NCBI GenBank assembly: GCA_029532625.1
Contig: JARFXM010000007.1
Location: 1,612,001-1,676,000, forward strand
Direction of reading: 5' to 3'
DNA length: 64,000 nt
Source: Lomentospora prolificans
Taxonomy: Eukaryota > Ascomycota > Sordariomycetes > Microascales > Microascaceae
Of this stretch, positions 13,377 to 24,783 are shown one piece after another. Under the pieces are notes generated by a model that ran no database searches, was not told the DNA's origin, and saw nothing but the letters and a program-made list of their open reading frames with translations. Made by a program: the position numbers and the translations under genes. Each line of letters starts with the position of its first letter. Position 1 is the stretch's first letter.

Positions 13377-14488
13377 AGATGACGAGCCGTAGCTAGTACC
13401 TCACAATCAATCAATGCGTATCACATCACATACATGACTTGTGGAGAAGACATTGACACTTCCTAAGGTCCTCGTGAAATGAATACGCGGCAGTAGAAAA
13501 AGGAAATCTGCAATGTGCTCCCCTTTACTGGAGTTGTGGCGCTACTCAGATAAACCAAATCTGTAGATCAAATATGTTCCATGCTAGAAAGACTTGACCA
13601 GCGATGTATCAACCTCTAGGGGTATCCTCGTGTAGCACCGGGGCCGTATCGAGTTCTTGGTGATATCGGCGGTATCGATCCTGTGCGCGCAGCCCCTTTC
13701 GGATATGTCTGTGTAACACCCCAGAAAGGGTATGCGATATTAATCCAATCTAGACGCCTGGCAGGGTCTACTACACTTCCTCAAGCAACCTTCCATTCAA
13801 AGTGCTACAGCTTAGTGGAGTTATTGCCGACGTGCTCCCTCCGCGTCCCAGGTCAACGTCGCCCCGCGTTCACGGAACCTACGCCATCGCTCCGCAATAT
13901 TCCACCATGCCCACCTTTGTGCCAGCGGCCGCCTCCTCGGCCTCCCACCCAACAGTCGGCTACTTATCGCACAGTAGAACGGACCAATAGGATATGACCC
14001 GAAGATAATTACAGACCGAAGTGTGGGTAATAGGTTACCGCTGCATCACAACACCCCACGCCGCCGCTAACGTCGATGCATCCCTTTTTCCGCGGAATAG
14101 CCCTCGTACGTGCGATGTCATAGCTGTCTGGTGGCTATTCGCCATAAATATTAGAATGGCAAACTGCTGGAAGACGTGGCTGGCGGCAGGGGGACTGGCA
14201 CTCGAACACCATTATCCATTCTTGTCAGCAACTCGGCGCGGACGAAAAGGGGACGAGATGCTCTTGGCGACAGCCATGTGATGGCACAAGACTCCGGGAT
14301 TCTAACATCATCAGAATGCAATGGTTCGGCGGGGAGTCGGAGGGAAAGTTGACCATTCTTGGTACTATATAATCGTGTACGGGAATGTGCGCTGCTATTT
14401 CTATAAATGTTAAACAAACCGGGAGCCAGCGACACAGCCTCTGAAGAGGAGGACTAGTAATCTATATCGGCACCATATAACACTTGTC
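13377..14488. other. intergenic stretch between dioxygenase and permease
   Basis: No supportable gene. The region holds the dioxygenase 3' end and the permease promoter. A short frame begins with ATG at 14407 and ends at a TAG near 14455, which would be a 16-codon upstream reading frame if it lies in the permease leader. Confidence 0.4.
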
Positions 14489-16487
14489 ATGTCGTAAGAA
14501 AAAGAGCAAGCGCCATCGACTGTGGTGGCGACTGACATTGACCACAATCCGGACTCGAAGAACGGAAATGGACCAAACTCGGATACGGATAGCAGTGAGG
14601 AAGTCCGCCAGCGTATTCTCCAGGAACAAGCGGCAACTGCTATATCTAGCAAAGGGGATACCAATATTTCCAGCCTATGGAGGCGCCAGAAGCGCAATTA
14701 CAACCCAGACGATATTGCGACTCAACCTTCGGTGTTTGACGACCCTGAACTGGCGAAATACTTTCAGCCAAGCGAAGAGTATGAGAACCGCCACCGGTTC
14801 GATCCCTCTTTCCGATGGACCTGGGCCGAAGAGATTCCTCTCATTCGCAGGATTGACTGGAAGGTTACCGCTTGGTCATGTCTTGCATTCTTTGCGCTGG
14901 ATCTCGACCGCAGCAACATCAGTCAGGCTAACACGGACAATTTCCTGGATGATCTGGGCTTAGACACCAACGACTACAACCTCGGCCAGACTGTATTTCG
15001 GATATCCTTTTTGCTTGCCGAACTCCCCAGCCAGTTGGTTAGCAAGAAGATTGGCCCGTTCGTAGCACCATCCCTACGTTTAATAAACGAAACTCGTATA
15101 ATACTGACTGACTAGTGACCGATGGATCCCAGCTCAGATGATTTTGTGGAGTCTCGTCAGTGGAAGCCAATTTTGGCTCAGTGGACGATCATCCTTTCTT
15201 GCCACTAGAGCTCTCATTGGGTTACTCCAAGGTGGCTTCATCCCCGACGTAATCTTGGTTAGTTTTATTCTCACTGCGCGTGCGCGTGCCGATGAATGAG
15301 AGCTGACAACCGTGGCAGTATCTGTCTTATTTCTTCAAGGGCACAGAGTTGCCGTTCCGACTCGCCCTCTTCTGGATGGCAAATAGGTTGACAGACGTCA
15401 TCGCGCCGCTGCTAGCGTACGGCTTATTGAGACTTAGGGGATATCGCGGATACGAGGGTTGGCGATGGTAAATATGACCACACCAATAACAGAGTCATAA
15501 CCATCAACGCTAACTCTTCGAGACAGGCTCTTCCTTCTTGAGGGCATTTTGACCCTTGTCATCGGTGTTTGGTCCGTATTTGCCATGGCACCGTCGCCCA
15601 CGCAGACCAAAGCACCGTGGCGTCCCAAAGGATGGTTTACAGAGCGCGAGGAGAAGATTATGGTCAATCGCATTCTAAGAGACGATCCATCCAAGAGCGA
15701 TATGCATAACAGACAGGCAATCACACTCAAGCTACTCTGGGAGTCGCTCTGTGACTATGATCTGTGGCCCATTTACATTATCGGGTTAACGTTCTCAATA
15801 CCTGCTGGGCCACCAGATCAGTACCTAACTTTGACACTTCGCCAGCTCGGGTTTGACACCTTTCAGTCCAACCTCCTGAGCATTCCATGCCAAGTTGCGA
15901 CAACTGCAAACGTAAGCTCTTGACCTTGTCTGATTACTCAATTATTATGGGCACGATCTAACAACAATGCATAGATGCTTCTGCTCACTTTCATTTCCGA
16001 GCGGATCAACCAGCGCGCTTTTCTGGGCGTCTTTGTTCAAATTTGGTTTCTTCCTTGTGTTATTGCACTCGCAGTCTTGCCATCCGACGTCAGCAGATGG
16101 GCGTCTTATGCACTTGTTACAGTCCTTCTATCCTATCCTTCTCCGCACCCGATGCAGGTCGGTTGGTGCAGCCGAAATTCCAACACCGTCCGTACTCGGA
16201 CAGTCTCCGCCGCGGTCTACAACATGGTGGTGCAAGTGCAGTCCATCATCAGCTCCAACATTTATCGCCAAGACGATAGGCCAGAGTATCGCCGCGGAAA
16301 CAGGGTTCTCATCGGGATCGCATGTTTGAACATTGTCGTTTATACAAGTGTCAAGCTTTATTATGTGTGGCGGAACAAGTCGCGCGATAAAGTATGGAAC
16401 GCCCTGTCGACTGAGGAACGGCAAAGGTATTTGGACACCACGACGGACAAGGGTAGCAAGCGCTTGGACTTTAGGTTCGCGAGCTAG
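14489..16487 (+). CDS. Dal5-type MFS permease (anion:cation symporter family), 5' end ambiguous
   Basis: Predicted plasma-membrane uptake permease of the ACS/allantoate-permease group. Core exons end at 15057 and then cover 15116-15257, 15319-15467, 15527-15911 and 15975-16487. Family marks: DLDRSNISQAN in TM1, LPSQLVSKKIGPDRW after TM2 (made by the splice at 15057/15116, donor GTTCGT), LFWMANRLTDVIAP, and RNSNTVRTRTVSAA late in the protein. The start is odd: ATG 14489 is followed by TCG and an in-frame TAA at codon 3, after which the same frame stays open. A 99-nt intron, 14494-14592 (donor GTAAGA, acceptor GATAG), would remove the stop and keep frame, giving MSSEEVRQR; I prefer this model (552 aa). 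No other in-frame ATG exists in exon 1, so without that splice the gene is dead. Confidence 0.75.
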
Positions 16488-17008
16488 GTGATTTTGGTCC
16501 GCAAGAAATTATGACAAGGCGTTCAAACATGAAGTCGGCCGAGGCGCGTGCAGTTTGGGCGACATCTTGAGTGTGACCAAATCGCTTGGACATCAAAGGT
16601 ACGCGGTCTTGTGTGTCATTTCACGCCATTGTCATCCCTGATCACGGTGTGGCTGTCGCCTGCTCAGCCTGTGGCGGCTTGCCTGTCGTTGTCTATTGGT
16701 CATTACTCGATATTAATATCTCAGAAGGTCTCATTTGATATGTGTAAGATGCACATTTAACTGAATGCGGCCATCTCCAGGGAGCCCTGCCAAAATCAGG
16801 GCTGTATCTGCAGCTGATTGCCTAACTCATGGTGTGATTCATCATATAAATACCTAGAGACGTCGGTCAAATTCGCGCCCTGCTTTATTAGAACTTGCCA
16901 TGATCTCGCACCCTCTGCGTATTAATATGATACCCTTCAAAAGCCTGCTCTCCTGATGTATATACCCGGAAACCATATCTCATATCGATCGCCCGGAGCC
17001 AGCCCATC
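16488..17008. other. intergenic stretch
   Basis: No complete gene. From 16931 the frame of the next gene is already open (it includes the run YTRKPYLISIARSQPIM just before ATG 17009), so the CorA-like protein may begin in an upstream exon within this stretch that I could not define. Confidence 0.4.
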
Positions 17009-18632
17009 ATGTGCACAGCCAAGGAGACGAAGGCTCGTTTCTGGGATATTGACTCTACATTCGCGGTGGACGCGGACCTGGACGATGCTAACTTCCGCAA
17101 CCAGGTGGTTGTAGGTTTGGTACGAACTCAATGGCAGACCACAAGTCGGCAGGACATTATTGTTATTATTATTAACACTTCACTGGTAGCGGTCATTTTG
17201 GAAAGACGTTAAGAAGCCTCCCTGTTCTCAATCCTCCTCACAAAAGTTTATTCTATTGTAAGCAGAATTTGGTATCTAGGGGAGAACGAACTATTAATGT
17301 TCCAAAAATGGTTGTAGGACGGCACAAGGTGTATCATCGAATCCCCGAAAGAATGACGTCTCGCTGTCATTAACATCGGAAGCCCTACGAGACATTATAG
17401 ACACGGTTGGCTTCCCCAAAGAACAAGTGCAACAGCTTCTGCATACTTGGCTACCCTGCCAACACTTTGTCTACCAATACAACGATGACGATGACAACCC
17501 TGCTTTCATGAGTATGCAATTGCTCCTAGGAATATAATATCAAGCGTTTCAAGAAGCTAATTCGAAGTATATGGATAGCTATCCTCTTCCGCCTCCCTCG
17601 AAAAAGGAGGGACGTGATGGCCATCATGCGAATTCAACTCTGGTCTGGGAATTGCGTGACGCTTTTAACCTGTAACCAACAAGACGACCTCAACGACCTC
17701 CGCCAGCGATGCGTCGAGGGTCGTCATCTCTTGAAAACACACCCATTATATCTCCTCTCGTTCGTATACGAACAGCGCTATCACGTATGGATGGACTGGC
17801 TGTGTTTACTCTGGCAACAAGTCGCCGAGCTCGAAGCAGTTACAGACATGGCGCGACCGCTCTGGAAGCTTCCCGACCTCGTCTCTGACCGCGAGGAGAT
17901 GGCTTCAACAGCTGATAAGATATTCAGCCAAATGCACGGAACTAACGTCGGGCTTTGGCTCTGCCATGGACGCAGCGTTATGGCTTCTGCCCGCAGGTTT
18001 GGCACGTTTTGCTCCGAAGTCGTTGACGAGTTAGAGCGTGAGCGCCGTAGTTGTGGATTTCGTCCAGTCCACCGACGGACCATATCCGGATTACAGGAAA
18101 GTTTCAAGTTCACCACCACGAGGTTAGAATCCGTTACCGACCGGGTTACGGAATTGAAAGATCGGCTTGCAGGGCACATGGATGTGGTAAGTGACCTCAA
18201 CCTTCCCCCCCCAAAAAAAAGAATGACGCCAATTTATAACTTGCTCATCACATAATTAGTCGTATAACCTCATTGCGCAAAGCAATAACGACATTAACCT
18301 TGCCATCGCGAAGATGCAGTCCTACGATAGCCGGACCGTAAAAGGCATTGCTATTCTCACATTACTCTTTTTGCCTTCAACTCTGATTGCCGTAAGATCC
18401 CCTTGGACAGCCTACGAGATTGTCCCGCTGACAGAGTGTACAGACCCTATGGTCAACTAGCCTCATACGTATCGACGGTAGAAAAAACTGGGTAGTTTTC
18501 TTCGTCGTCTCCGTAGCTTTGACCGCACTTGTTTTCTTTTGCTGGTGGCTATATGTCCGAGTGTCCAAAACTCTACACGAAAAGCGTTGGCCAGCGCATT
18601 CGACGATGGAGAAGTTTGCGCGCGGGGTATAA
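17009..18632 (+). CDS. CorA-like two-TM membrane protein, probably frameshifted
   Basis: Resembles large fungal-specific proteins with a variable N-terminal region and a CorA-like C-terminal pair of membrane helices. Exons as I read them: 17009-17119, 17190-17257, 17318-17511, about 17554-18186, 18260-18391, 18444-18632. Visible parts: FWDIDSTF near the start, THPLYLLSFVYEQRYHVW in the middle, a helical stretch before the membrane, then TM1 (GIAILTLLFLPSTLIATLW, restored by the last splice) and TM2 (WVVFFVVSVALTALVFFCWW). One defect: the frame reading WELRDAFNL stops at TAA 17673-17675, and the continuation NQQDDLNDLRQRC lies in the next frame, as if one T had been inserted at 17673. No plausible intron repairs this. 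It may be a pseudogene or a sequence error. The next gene on this strand is an NLR. Confidence 0.6.
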
Positions 18633-19830
18633 GACAGATTCCATGATATAGAAAAGGAGGTAGCAAGGATACTCGGTCGTCGATGGTGGGTTGGTTAGCA
18701 AAATGGGATGTTCAGCTCCCCCCAGGTCAGAGAAGTTCGGGCAGGTAGGGGGCGGTAATAGTGACCATATATCGACAGGCCATAAGCATATTTAAGACCT
18801 CTAATGGATAGGGAATATTCTCCTATCCCATTTTTGGTCTAAAACCAGAGCATTTTGTATTGTGGACTCGCTGGCCTAAGGAGTTGGATATATACCTTCC
18901 TACGATTCCCCCCCTGCATAAGATGTATACCTAAGATGAGCCACCTCATTTTAGGCCCGGGTACCGACAACTAACGCTGAGTGTCAGAAGCATCAATGTG
19001 AGCCAAGCAATGAAGGATATAGCTGCTCGATTATTACGCGTGATTTATTGAAGTCGGTAATCCCTCCATGATGCAAACCGAGTAAAGATAACACGGGGTA
19101 TTAGCATAGCCAATCCGTGAATCAGTCTCCCCACTTTTAAAGCGCCTGAGCTATTACCGGCATCGAAACTCGCGATTTGCTTTTTGGCCAAGTAAGTATA
19201 TTCTGTACAACGCCGGCTCGTTGTACAGTTAGGTGAGCGATCTCCGTCTTTATTAACTTTGCATCCAATTTACCGTGGCAGTAGACACTTACGATGACTG
19301 CCTCGATAGTTGCAGTACCTCGATTACGGGCGAGTCCAGCGCTTGCACCATTGGAGGAATATTCTTGGAAGAGAACCAACAGGTTCAGTGCATTGGTGAG
19401 CTTCCCCGCCGCAGCCTGGGCTGCCACGACTCTTCTTCTAAAATGATGCAGCAACCACACACGGATATCAGATCACAAGGGTAGTAGGAGATTACAGGAC
19501 CCTGTATACTCAAGATTGCCTCGGTAATAGTATTAACTGCTTCAATTTTCGGGCCGAACGCAGCCCAGATCTACGCCCTCGGTCAAGGTGATGCTCCTCG
19601 CTGGGTTGGTGAACAATGGTGAGTAAGTTGAGGTTGAAGTTGGCCTGGGGAGCGGTATGTGGGTAAAGAGCATTCACTAATGCCTCCGTTATTAGCGAAA
19701 ACTATTCCAATCATCAAGAAAATCCGGGAACAGAGCCGAGACGCGCTCAGAGCCGGATATTCAGATAGTTCCCGGCTCTCTCACTCGACCCGCGATACCC
19801 GACCTGTCCAGCCAGCCTGATACCTCAGCT
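18633..19830. other. region upstream of the NLR with possible cryptic exons
   Basis: No gene is certain. From 19696, after a TTAG acceptor and a CACTAATG branch site, two frames are open. One runs straight into the NLR start and could extend its N-terminus. The other ends in TGA at 19820 and reads as a charged helix (IPIIKKIREQSRDALRAG). Strong donors (GTGAGT at 19619, GTGAGC near 19397, GTAAGT near 19190) suggest spliced transcripts on the plus strand. Confidence 0.35.
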
Positions 19831-22800
19831 ATGAAGATTCCGTCGGAGAGCACTCTACCCAATCGGTCCCTAAATAAAGCTACACAGCCCTATCAAGCAT
19901 CTGATAGTGGAGGTAGCCCCTCTTCGAAAGACAGCTTGGCCACCAAAAAAAGACGCCCGTCGCGGGATGTAAGGGACGATCCATTGGGTCTCACCGTTCT
20001 CCATTCTCCTCCAGGCCGCTCTGTCGATATTCTATTTATCCATGGCCTTGGCGGGTCAAGCTTGCGGACATGGTGTAGGGATAGGAACCTGGACTTCCTA
20101 TGGCCCCTGCTCTGGCTCCCGCAGGAAATCCCGACGGCCAGGATCCTGACATTCGGATATAACGCTGATTTCCAGTCCAGAAAAGAAAAGACATCATTGA
20201 CTATCGGCGATTTTGCCGCTGACTTACTGTTCCGTATGAAGTACCAAGAAGCTGGGGATATCCGACTGGGCCAGGTCCCTATCATCATTGTCGCGCATTC
20301 GATGGGCGGCTTAGTGTTCAAGAAGGCGTTCATAAACGGGCTCTTAAATAACGAATTTAGCAGTATTGTCTCCTGCATCAAAGCGGTTTTATTTCTTGCT
20401 ACACCACATCGCGGATCAGAGCTAGCCAAGACACTTCACACTATACTAGCCAGCTCCATATTTGGATACTCGACCAAACAGTACGTCCTCGAAATTGCTC
20501 GAAGAAGCCCTACGATAGATGGACTTAATGACGCCTTTCGTCATCATGCTTCAAAACTACAACTGTTCTCATTTTACGAAACACTAGCCACTGCTGCAGG
20601 GCCAATATCAGCAATCATTGTCGACAAAGGTTCCTCGGTCATGGGATACCCGGACGAGACGGCGCAACCCGTGGTTGCCAATCACCATAATGTCTGCAAA
20701 TTCACCAGCGTCGATGACCCAAATTACATTTTGATTGTAGGAGCCCTCCGGAGCATTACCAGCGCGTTATCGCAGCGGCCGATAGGAGATTCTCGTCGAG
20801 GAGATGAAGAGGACTTGCGGCAAATTCGGGAACTGCTCGGCGTGCCAGGTCCACCTGAGGACAGCTTTTCGGCCCTTCAAGCGTTGAGGAAACCTGGAAC
20901 ATGCACTAGTTTCCTATCGTGCCCGGAAATGGAAACTTGGTTCTCCGGCAAAGCTGCGCACGTCCTTTGGGCTCACGCGCCTCCTGGCAGTGGAAAATCA
21001 ATACTTTGCGCCTTCGTCATTGATGCATTGGTTCGGCGAGGCCGCCATTGCGCTTATTTCTTTTTCAAGTATGATGGCCGTCAGACGCAGTCCGTTGCGT
21101 ACATGGTTCGATCGCTAGCCTACCAACTGGCGCTTATCAGTCCCGAGTTTCGCCGTGCTTTGGCCCAAGTCGCCAAATCTAGGTCTAAGATTGATAGGGC
21201 CGATGCGAATACGGCGTGGGAAGCACTGTTCCGGCAGTCAGCAGCGCGCATTGAAACAGGCCAGCCCATATATTGGGTCATTGATGGCATCGATGAGTCC
21301 GAATCTTGTAAAGAAGTGATAGATTTCGCTTCTAGGGCCGCTGGGTTCGGAAGTCCAGTCCACATATTGATGTTTAGTCGGCCACTTCCCATTATTACGC
21401 AGGCCTTCCAGCTTGCTAGAAGGCGAATTCCTGTGGTCGATATCTCTCTTCCGGACAATATTTATGACATTCGCCTGGTGGTTGCTGAGGAAATCGACTA
21501 TTTGCCGTCTAGTGACGAGTTCAAGGCGGAGATAGTGGACGAGATAACGTCACGGGCTCAAGGCAACTTCCTCTGGGCCAGTCTCGTGCTAAAACAGGTT
21601 GCGAAATGCCATCACCAGGAACAGGTCAAACGGGTTTTAGACTCTACACCTGGCGGAATGGAGAGGTTATACGACCGTATGCTCATTGCCATCTCCTCTC
21701 TCGAGGTGGCAGAGGATCAAGCGCTCGCCGAGATCCTACTCTTATGGGCAATGTACGCAGAAGAGCCGCTCACCATTGACGAGCTCTCCGAAGCCTATCC
21801 TACGCAAATGAACTCAATTATGGACATCCGCCACACAGTCAGCGAATTATCCGGACAGTTTGTTGTCATCAATTCTAATGATGCAATAGTGCTCGTCCAT
21901 CATTCCGCCCGCGAATATTTGAAAAAGGCCCAACTCCCATCCTTCTCTCTGGAACCGAATAACGCAAATGAAATATTATTTCGCCGGTGTATTGAAGCTC
22001 TCTGCGATCAGAACCTCAGGAGAAAACTGATGAAGGTAGAAATTCCAAAGTTTCTTCCCTATGCCGCGACTTCTTGGGCCTTTCACCTCCAAAGCTGTCC
22101 CGCGGACTCGGAAAGAACCTTGGATATTCTTGTCAAATTCTTTGATCGCCCATTCATACTGTCCTGGCTCCAATATTTGGCTATGAGCGGTCGGCTTCCA
22201 TGCCTAATTCAGACATCCAAAATACTATCCAACTATGTGAGAAAAAGGAGGGATGCCAATCCTAAGAAATCTCCCGAGATTCATCGTCCGTTCGACCTAG
22301 CTATGCTTGAAACCTGGGCAGTTGACTTGATGAAGATTCCGGCAAAATTTGGCCGACATCTTCATGACGATCCGTCGTTCATCTATAAGTGCGTTCCGCC
22401 ACTAAGCCCTCAGTCCTCAATTATCCACCAGAAATTCTCAGAAAACCCGGCCGCCACTCTCTCTGTCTGTGGTAGATCCAACCCAGAGTGGGATGACTGT
22501 CTTGCCAGGGTTTCAGCAAATCCCAGCCGGGCTTTACGACTCGCGGTGTCCTCGGCATACCTTGCTATAGTCTCAGATATGCCCAAAGGAACCATCACGC
22601 TCTGGGATACCGACCTATTTGTAGAACATCAGAGTTTTAGTATAGGAGAGCACGTGTGGGCTCTCTCGTTTAATAAGTCTGGCACATTCCTAGCGTGTTA
22701 TGGTATTTCCCGGACTTTTGTTTGGAAGGTGAGCGATGGATCCTTGCAACTCATGGTCGCGAATCCTCCCCAGGAGCGAGCCATCGGGTTTCAATTTGAC

Positions 22801-24564
22801 GACAATGACACCATCATGATGATATCCGACGTACGGGGGATTTATGAGCTTTCCCTTGAACTCAACCCGGAGCAGGCCTCCTGGTCACAGAAGAGTTCGG
22901 ACTTGTTGGATGAGCCTGGCGTTCCAGAAGGCACGTTTCTCAGTACACCGTCCTGTGTGGCTTTTAACCGTGACTGTTCGCAAATAGCGGTTGCATACCG
23001 TGCGTTCCCGCTGTCTATATGGAATGTGGACCCACCCGAGATGGTGGCCCGGCTTAAGCGGAAGTCGAAACAAGGGGGCCGCGCCGTTAACTCGTATACT
23101 GGGGACAACAAGGTCGTTTGGCACCCTTCGGGTAGCTTTATCATCGGGATCTACGGCGAAATATTCAAGTGGAGCCCAGTAGACGGCACCTATGAAGAAG
23201 TGAAGGGGGAGACAGGAGTAATCCCGCATGGGTTACAATGCAGCCCAAACGGGCTTGTATTCATCACAATCGATGTGGAGGGGTCGATAAAGATCTACGA
23301 GACCTCTTCACTGGCGCTGGTTTACAAACTCCGATCCCAAGACTCTATCAACCAAATATGCTTCAGCCCGGACAGCCTCCGGTTTTACGATCTCCGTGGT
23401 TGTTATTGCAATGTCTGGGAGCCCAGCTGTCTCGTTAGACTTGCAGATAGCGCCGCCAAACAGGCTGGCAATGCAGGTTCCACCGCGGACAGTTTTTGGT
23501 CGGACACGGATGATGTTCATAACACAGATATATCACTCCCCGCATTTGAGAGCCAAGCAGACAGCAAACCGGGAATTTGCGCAGTTGCTTCTGGTACGAA
23601 GTACACTGATCAGATCGCATACGCGAACGAGGCGGGAGTTATCGAAATGTTCGACCCAGTTCGCGATCAGAGATATGTTATCGCCAGAACACTTTTCGCA
23701 ATGAAAGTGGAGCACGTTGTCTGGAATGGGAAGCACGACCGGCTTGCCTATTCGCTCTTCAATGGTGCTGTTACTGTGAAATCTGTTTCTCTGGCTGGAT
23801 CCGCCGGAGAAGAGATATCAATCCGAGATTGCTACGTGGAGAGAAGACCGGCTGGGAACCGCGGGCCTAGCAGGCAACTGTTGTTAAACTTCACCGGGGA
23901 TCTACTTTTAGTGTCTGGTAGAGATATATGCCAAGTTCTCGCCGTTTCAAGCGGAGAAGTGATTGCTAAGACGGATTTACTCCGCAATCAATCGGCCGCC
24001 TGGATGCAACCCGCAACTGATTCGGAACTTCTCATATGCGTCTACGGTAACAACGTGGCAGTATATACATGGGAACTGGAACTGGCACAAATCAGGTCCT
24101 TTGAGGTTACGAGTGACGACACCGAGCCTCCAGAGATTGAGGAACTACTGCCAAGCCACTGCTCCAAATTCTTGCTGCTACGCACATCTACAACTAAGCT
24201 CAATCGTACGAGCCACAGTATTCTGATTCTACCGACGGACTCACTATTCCGGAGAGATTCTATGGAAGAGTCAGCCAATATTATTGTGCCGTTTCGCCTC
24301 CCTGATCATATTCGCAAAATGGCACAACACCCCGTTGGCATTCTTGCGGATGGTCGTCTTGTCTTTTTAGACAAGAGGTTACGTGTCTGCACTTTCGACC
24401 TTTGGGGAAACGACAGCATTGTCTCGCGTCATTTTTTCCTACCCCACGACTGGGTCACAAGCTCGGACATCCAGCTTTGCCGGGTCTTACGAGATGGGAC
24501 ACTACTCTGCCCCAGTAGGGGTGAGATTGCAATCTTGAAGAGCGATCTCATGACAAGCCAGTGA
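19831..24564 (+). CDS. NLR-type STAND protein: SesB-like hydrolase, NACHT NTPase, beta-propeller
   Basis: Predicted cytosolic signal-transducing NTPase of the fungal NLR class, whose characterised members act in self/non-self recognition and cell death. One open frame of 1577 aa from ATG 19831. Residues ~1-50 look disordered. An alpha/beta-hydrolase SesB-like domain spans ~50-320, with FIHGLGG near 69, nucleophile S157 in AHSMGG and a candidate His in NHHNVCKF near 283. The NTPase follows, with Walker A APPGSGKS near 382-389 and Walker B YWVIDGIDE near 480, then a winged-helix-like part with STPGGMERLYDRML. Residues ~900-1560 form divergent WD-like blades (GTITLWDTD, SIKIYETSS). No stop or frameshift is seen, in contrast to several neighbours. 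The frame stays open upstream to 19696, so an N-terminal extension by splicing is possible. Ligand unknown. Confidence 0.85.
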   Translation: MKIPSESTLPNRSLNKATQPYQASDSGGSPSSKDSLATKKRRPSRDVRDDPLGLTVLHSPPGRSVDILFIHGLGGSSLRTWCRDRNLDFLWPLLWLPQEIPTARILTFGYNADFQSRKEKTSLTIGDFAADLLFRMKYQEAGDIRLGQVPIIIVAHSMGGLVFKKAFINGLLNNEFSSIVSCIKAVLFLATPHRGSELAKTLHTILASSIFGYSTKQYVLEIARRSPTIDGLNDAFRHHASKLQLFSFYETLATAAGPISAIIVDKGSSVMGYPDETAQPVVANHHNVCKFTSVDDPNYILIVGALRSITSALSQRPIGDSRRGDEEDLRQIRELLGVPGPPEDSFSALQALRKPGTCTSFLSCPEMETWFSGKAAHVLWAHAPPGSGKSILCAFVIDALVRRGRHCAYFFFKYDGRQTQSVAYMVRSLAYQLALISPEFRRALAQVAKSRSKIDRADANTAWEALFRQSAARIETGQPIYWVIDGIDESESCKEVIDFASRAAGFGSPVHILMFSRPLPIITQAFQLARRRIPVVDISLPDNIYDIRLVVAEEIDYLPSSDEFKAEIVDEITSRAQGNFLWASLVLKQVAKCHHQEQVKRVLDSTPGGMERLYDRMLIAISSLEVAEDQALAEILLLWAMYAEEPLTIDELSEAYPTQMNSIMDIRHTVSELSGQFVVINSNDAIVLVHHSAREYLKKAQLPSFSLEPNNANEILFRRCIEALCDQNLRRKLMKVEIPKFLPYAATSWAFHLQSCPADSERTLDILVKFFDRPFILSWLQYLAMSGRLPCLIQTSKILSNYVRKRRDANPKKSPEIHRPFDLAMLETWAVDLMKIPAKFGRHLHDDPSFIYKCVPPLSPQSSIIHQKFSENPAATLSVCGRSNPEWDDCLARVSANPSRALRLAVSSAYLAIVSDMPKGTITLWDTDLFVEHQSFSIGEHVWALSFNKSGTFLACYGISRTFVWKVSDGSLQLMVANPPQERAIGFQFDDNDTIMMISDVRGIYELSLELNPEQASWSQKSSDLLDEPGVPEGTFLSTPSCVAFNRDCSQIAVAYRAFPLSIWNVDPPEMVARLKRKSKQGGRAVNSYTGDNKVVWHPSGSFIIGIYGEIFKWSPVDGTYEEVKGETGVIPHGLQCSPNGLVFITIDVEGSIKIYETSSLALVYKLRSQDSINQICFSPDSLRFYDLRGCYCNVWEPSCLVRLADSAAKQAGNAGSTADSFWSDTDDVHNTDISLPAFESQADSKPGICAVASGTKYTDQIAYANEAGVIEMFDPVRDQRYVIARTLFAMKVEHVVWNGKHDRLAYSLFNGAVTVKSVSLAGSAGEEISIRDCYVERRPAGNRGPSRQLLLNFTGDLLLVSGRDICQVLAVSSGEVIAKTDLLRNQSAAWMQPATDSELLICVYGNNVAVYTWELELAQIRSFEVTSDDTEPPEIEELLPSHCSKFLLLRTSTTKLNRTSHSILILPTDSLFRRDSMEESANIIVPFRLPDHIRKMAQHPVGILADGRLVFLDKRLRVCTFDLWGNDSIVSRHFFLPHDWVTSSDIQLCRVLRDGTLLCPSRGEIAILKSDLMTSQ

Positions 24565-24783
24565 GGTGAAATGACGGCCCTACTAACAAGTCCTATAAGT
24601 GCGGAGCCGTGTCTTCCCCGCCAACCAAACAATACACCGCAGGCCTATGTATTGCGCACGAGTCAATTTTGTCGATTTGAAAGGACGCCTGATGTAAAAG
24701 AAGAAGAAGGCGAAGGAGGAGGAGAAAGGGTAACAGGACACGCCCATGCCAACCCTAGACTTACTTAACGGCCACGCAAAATA

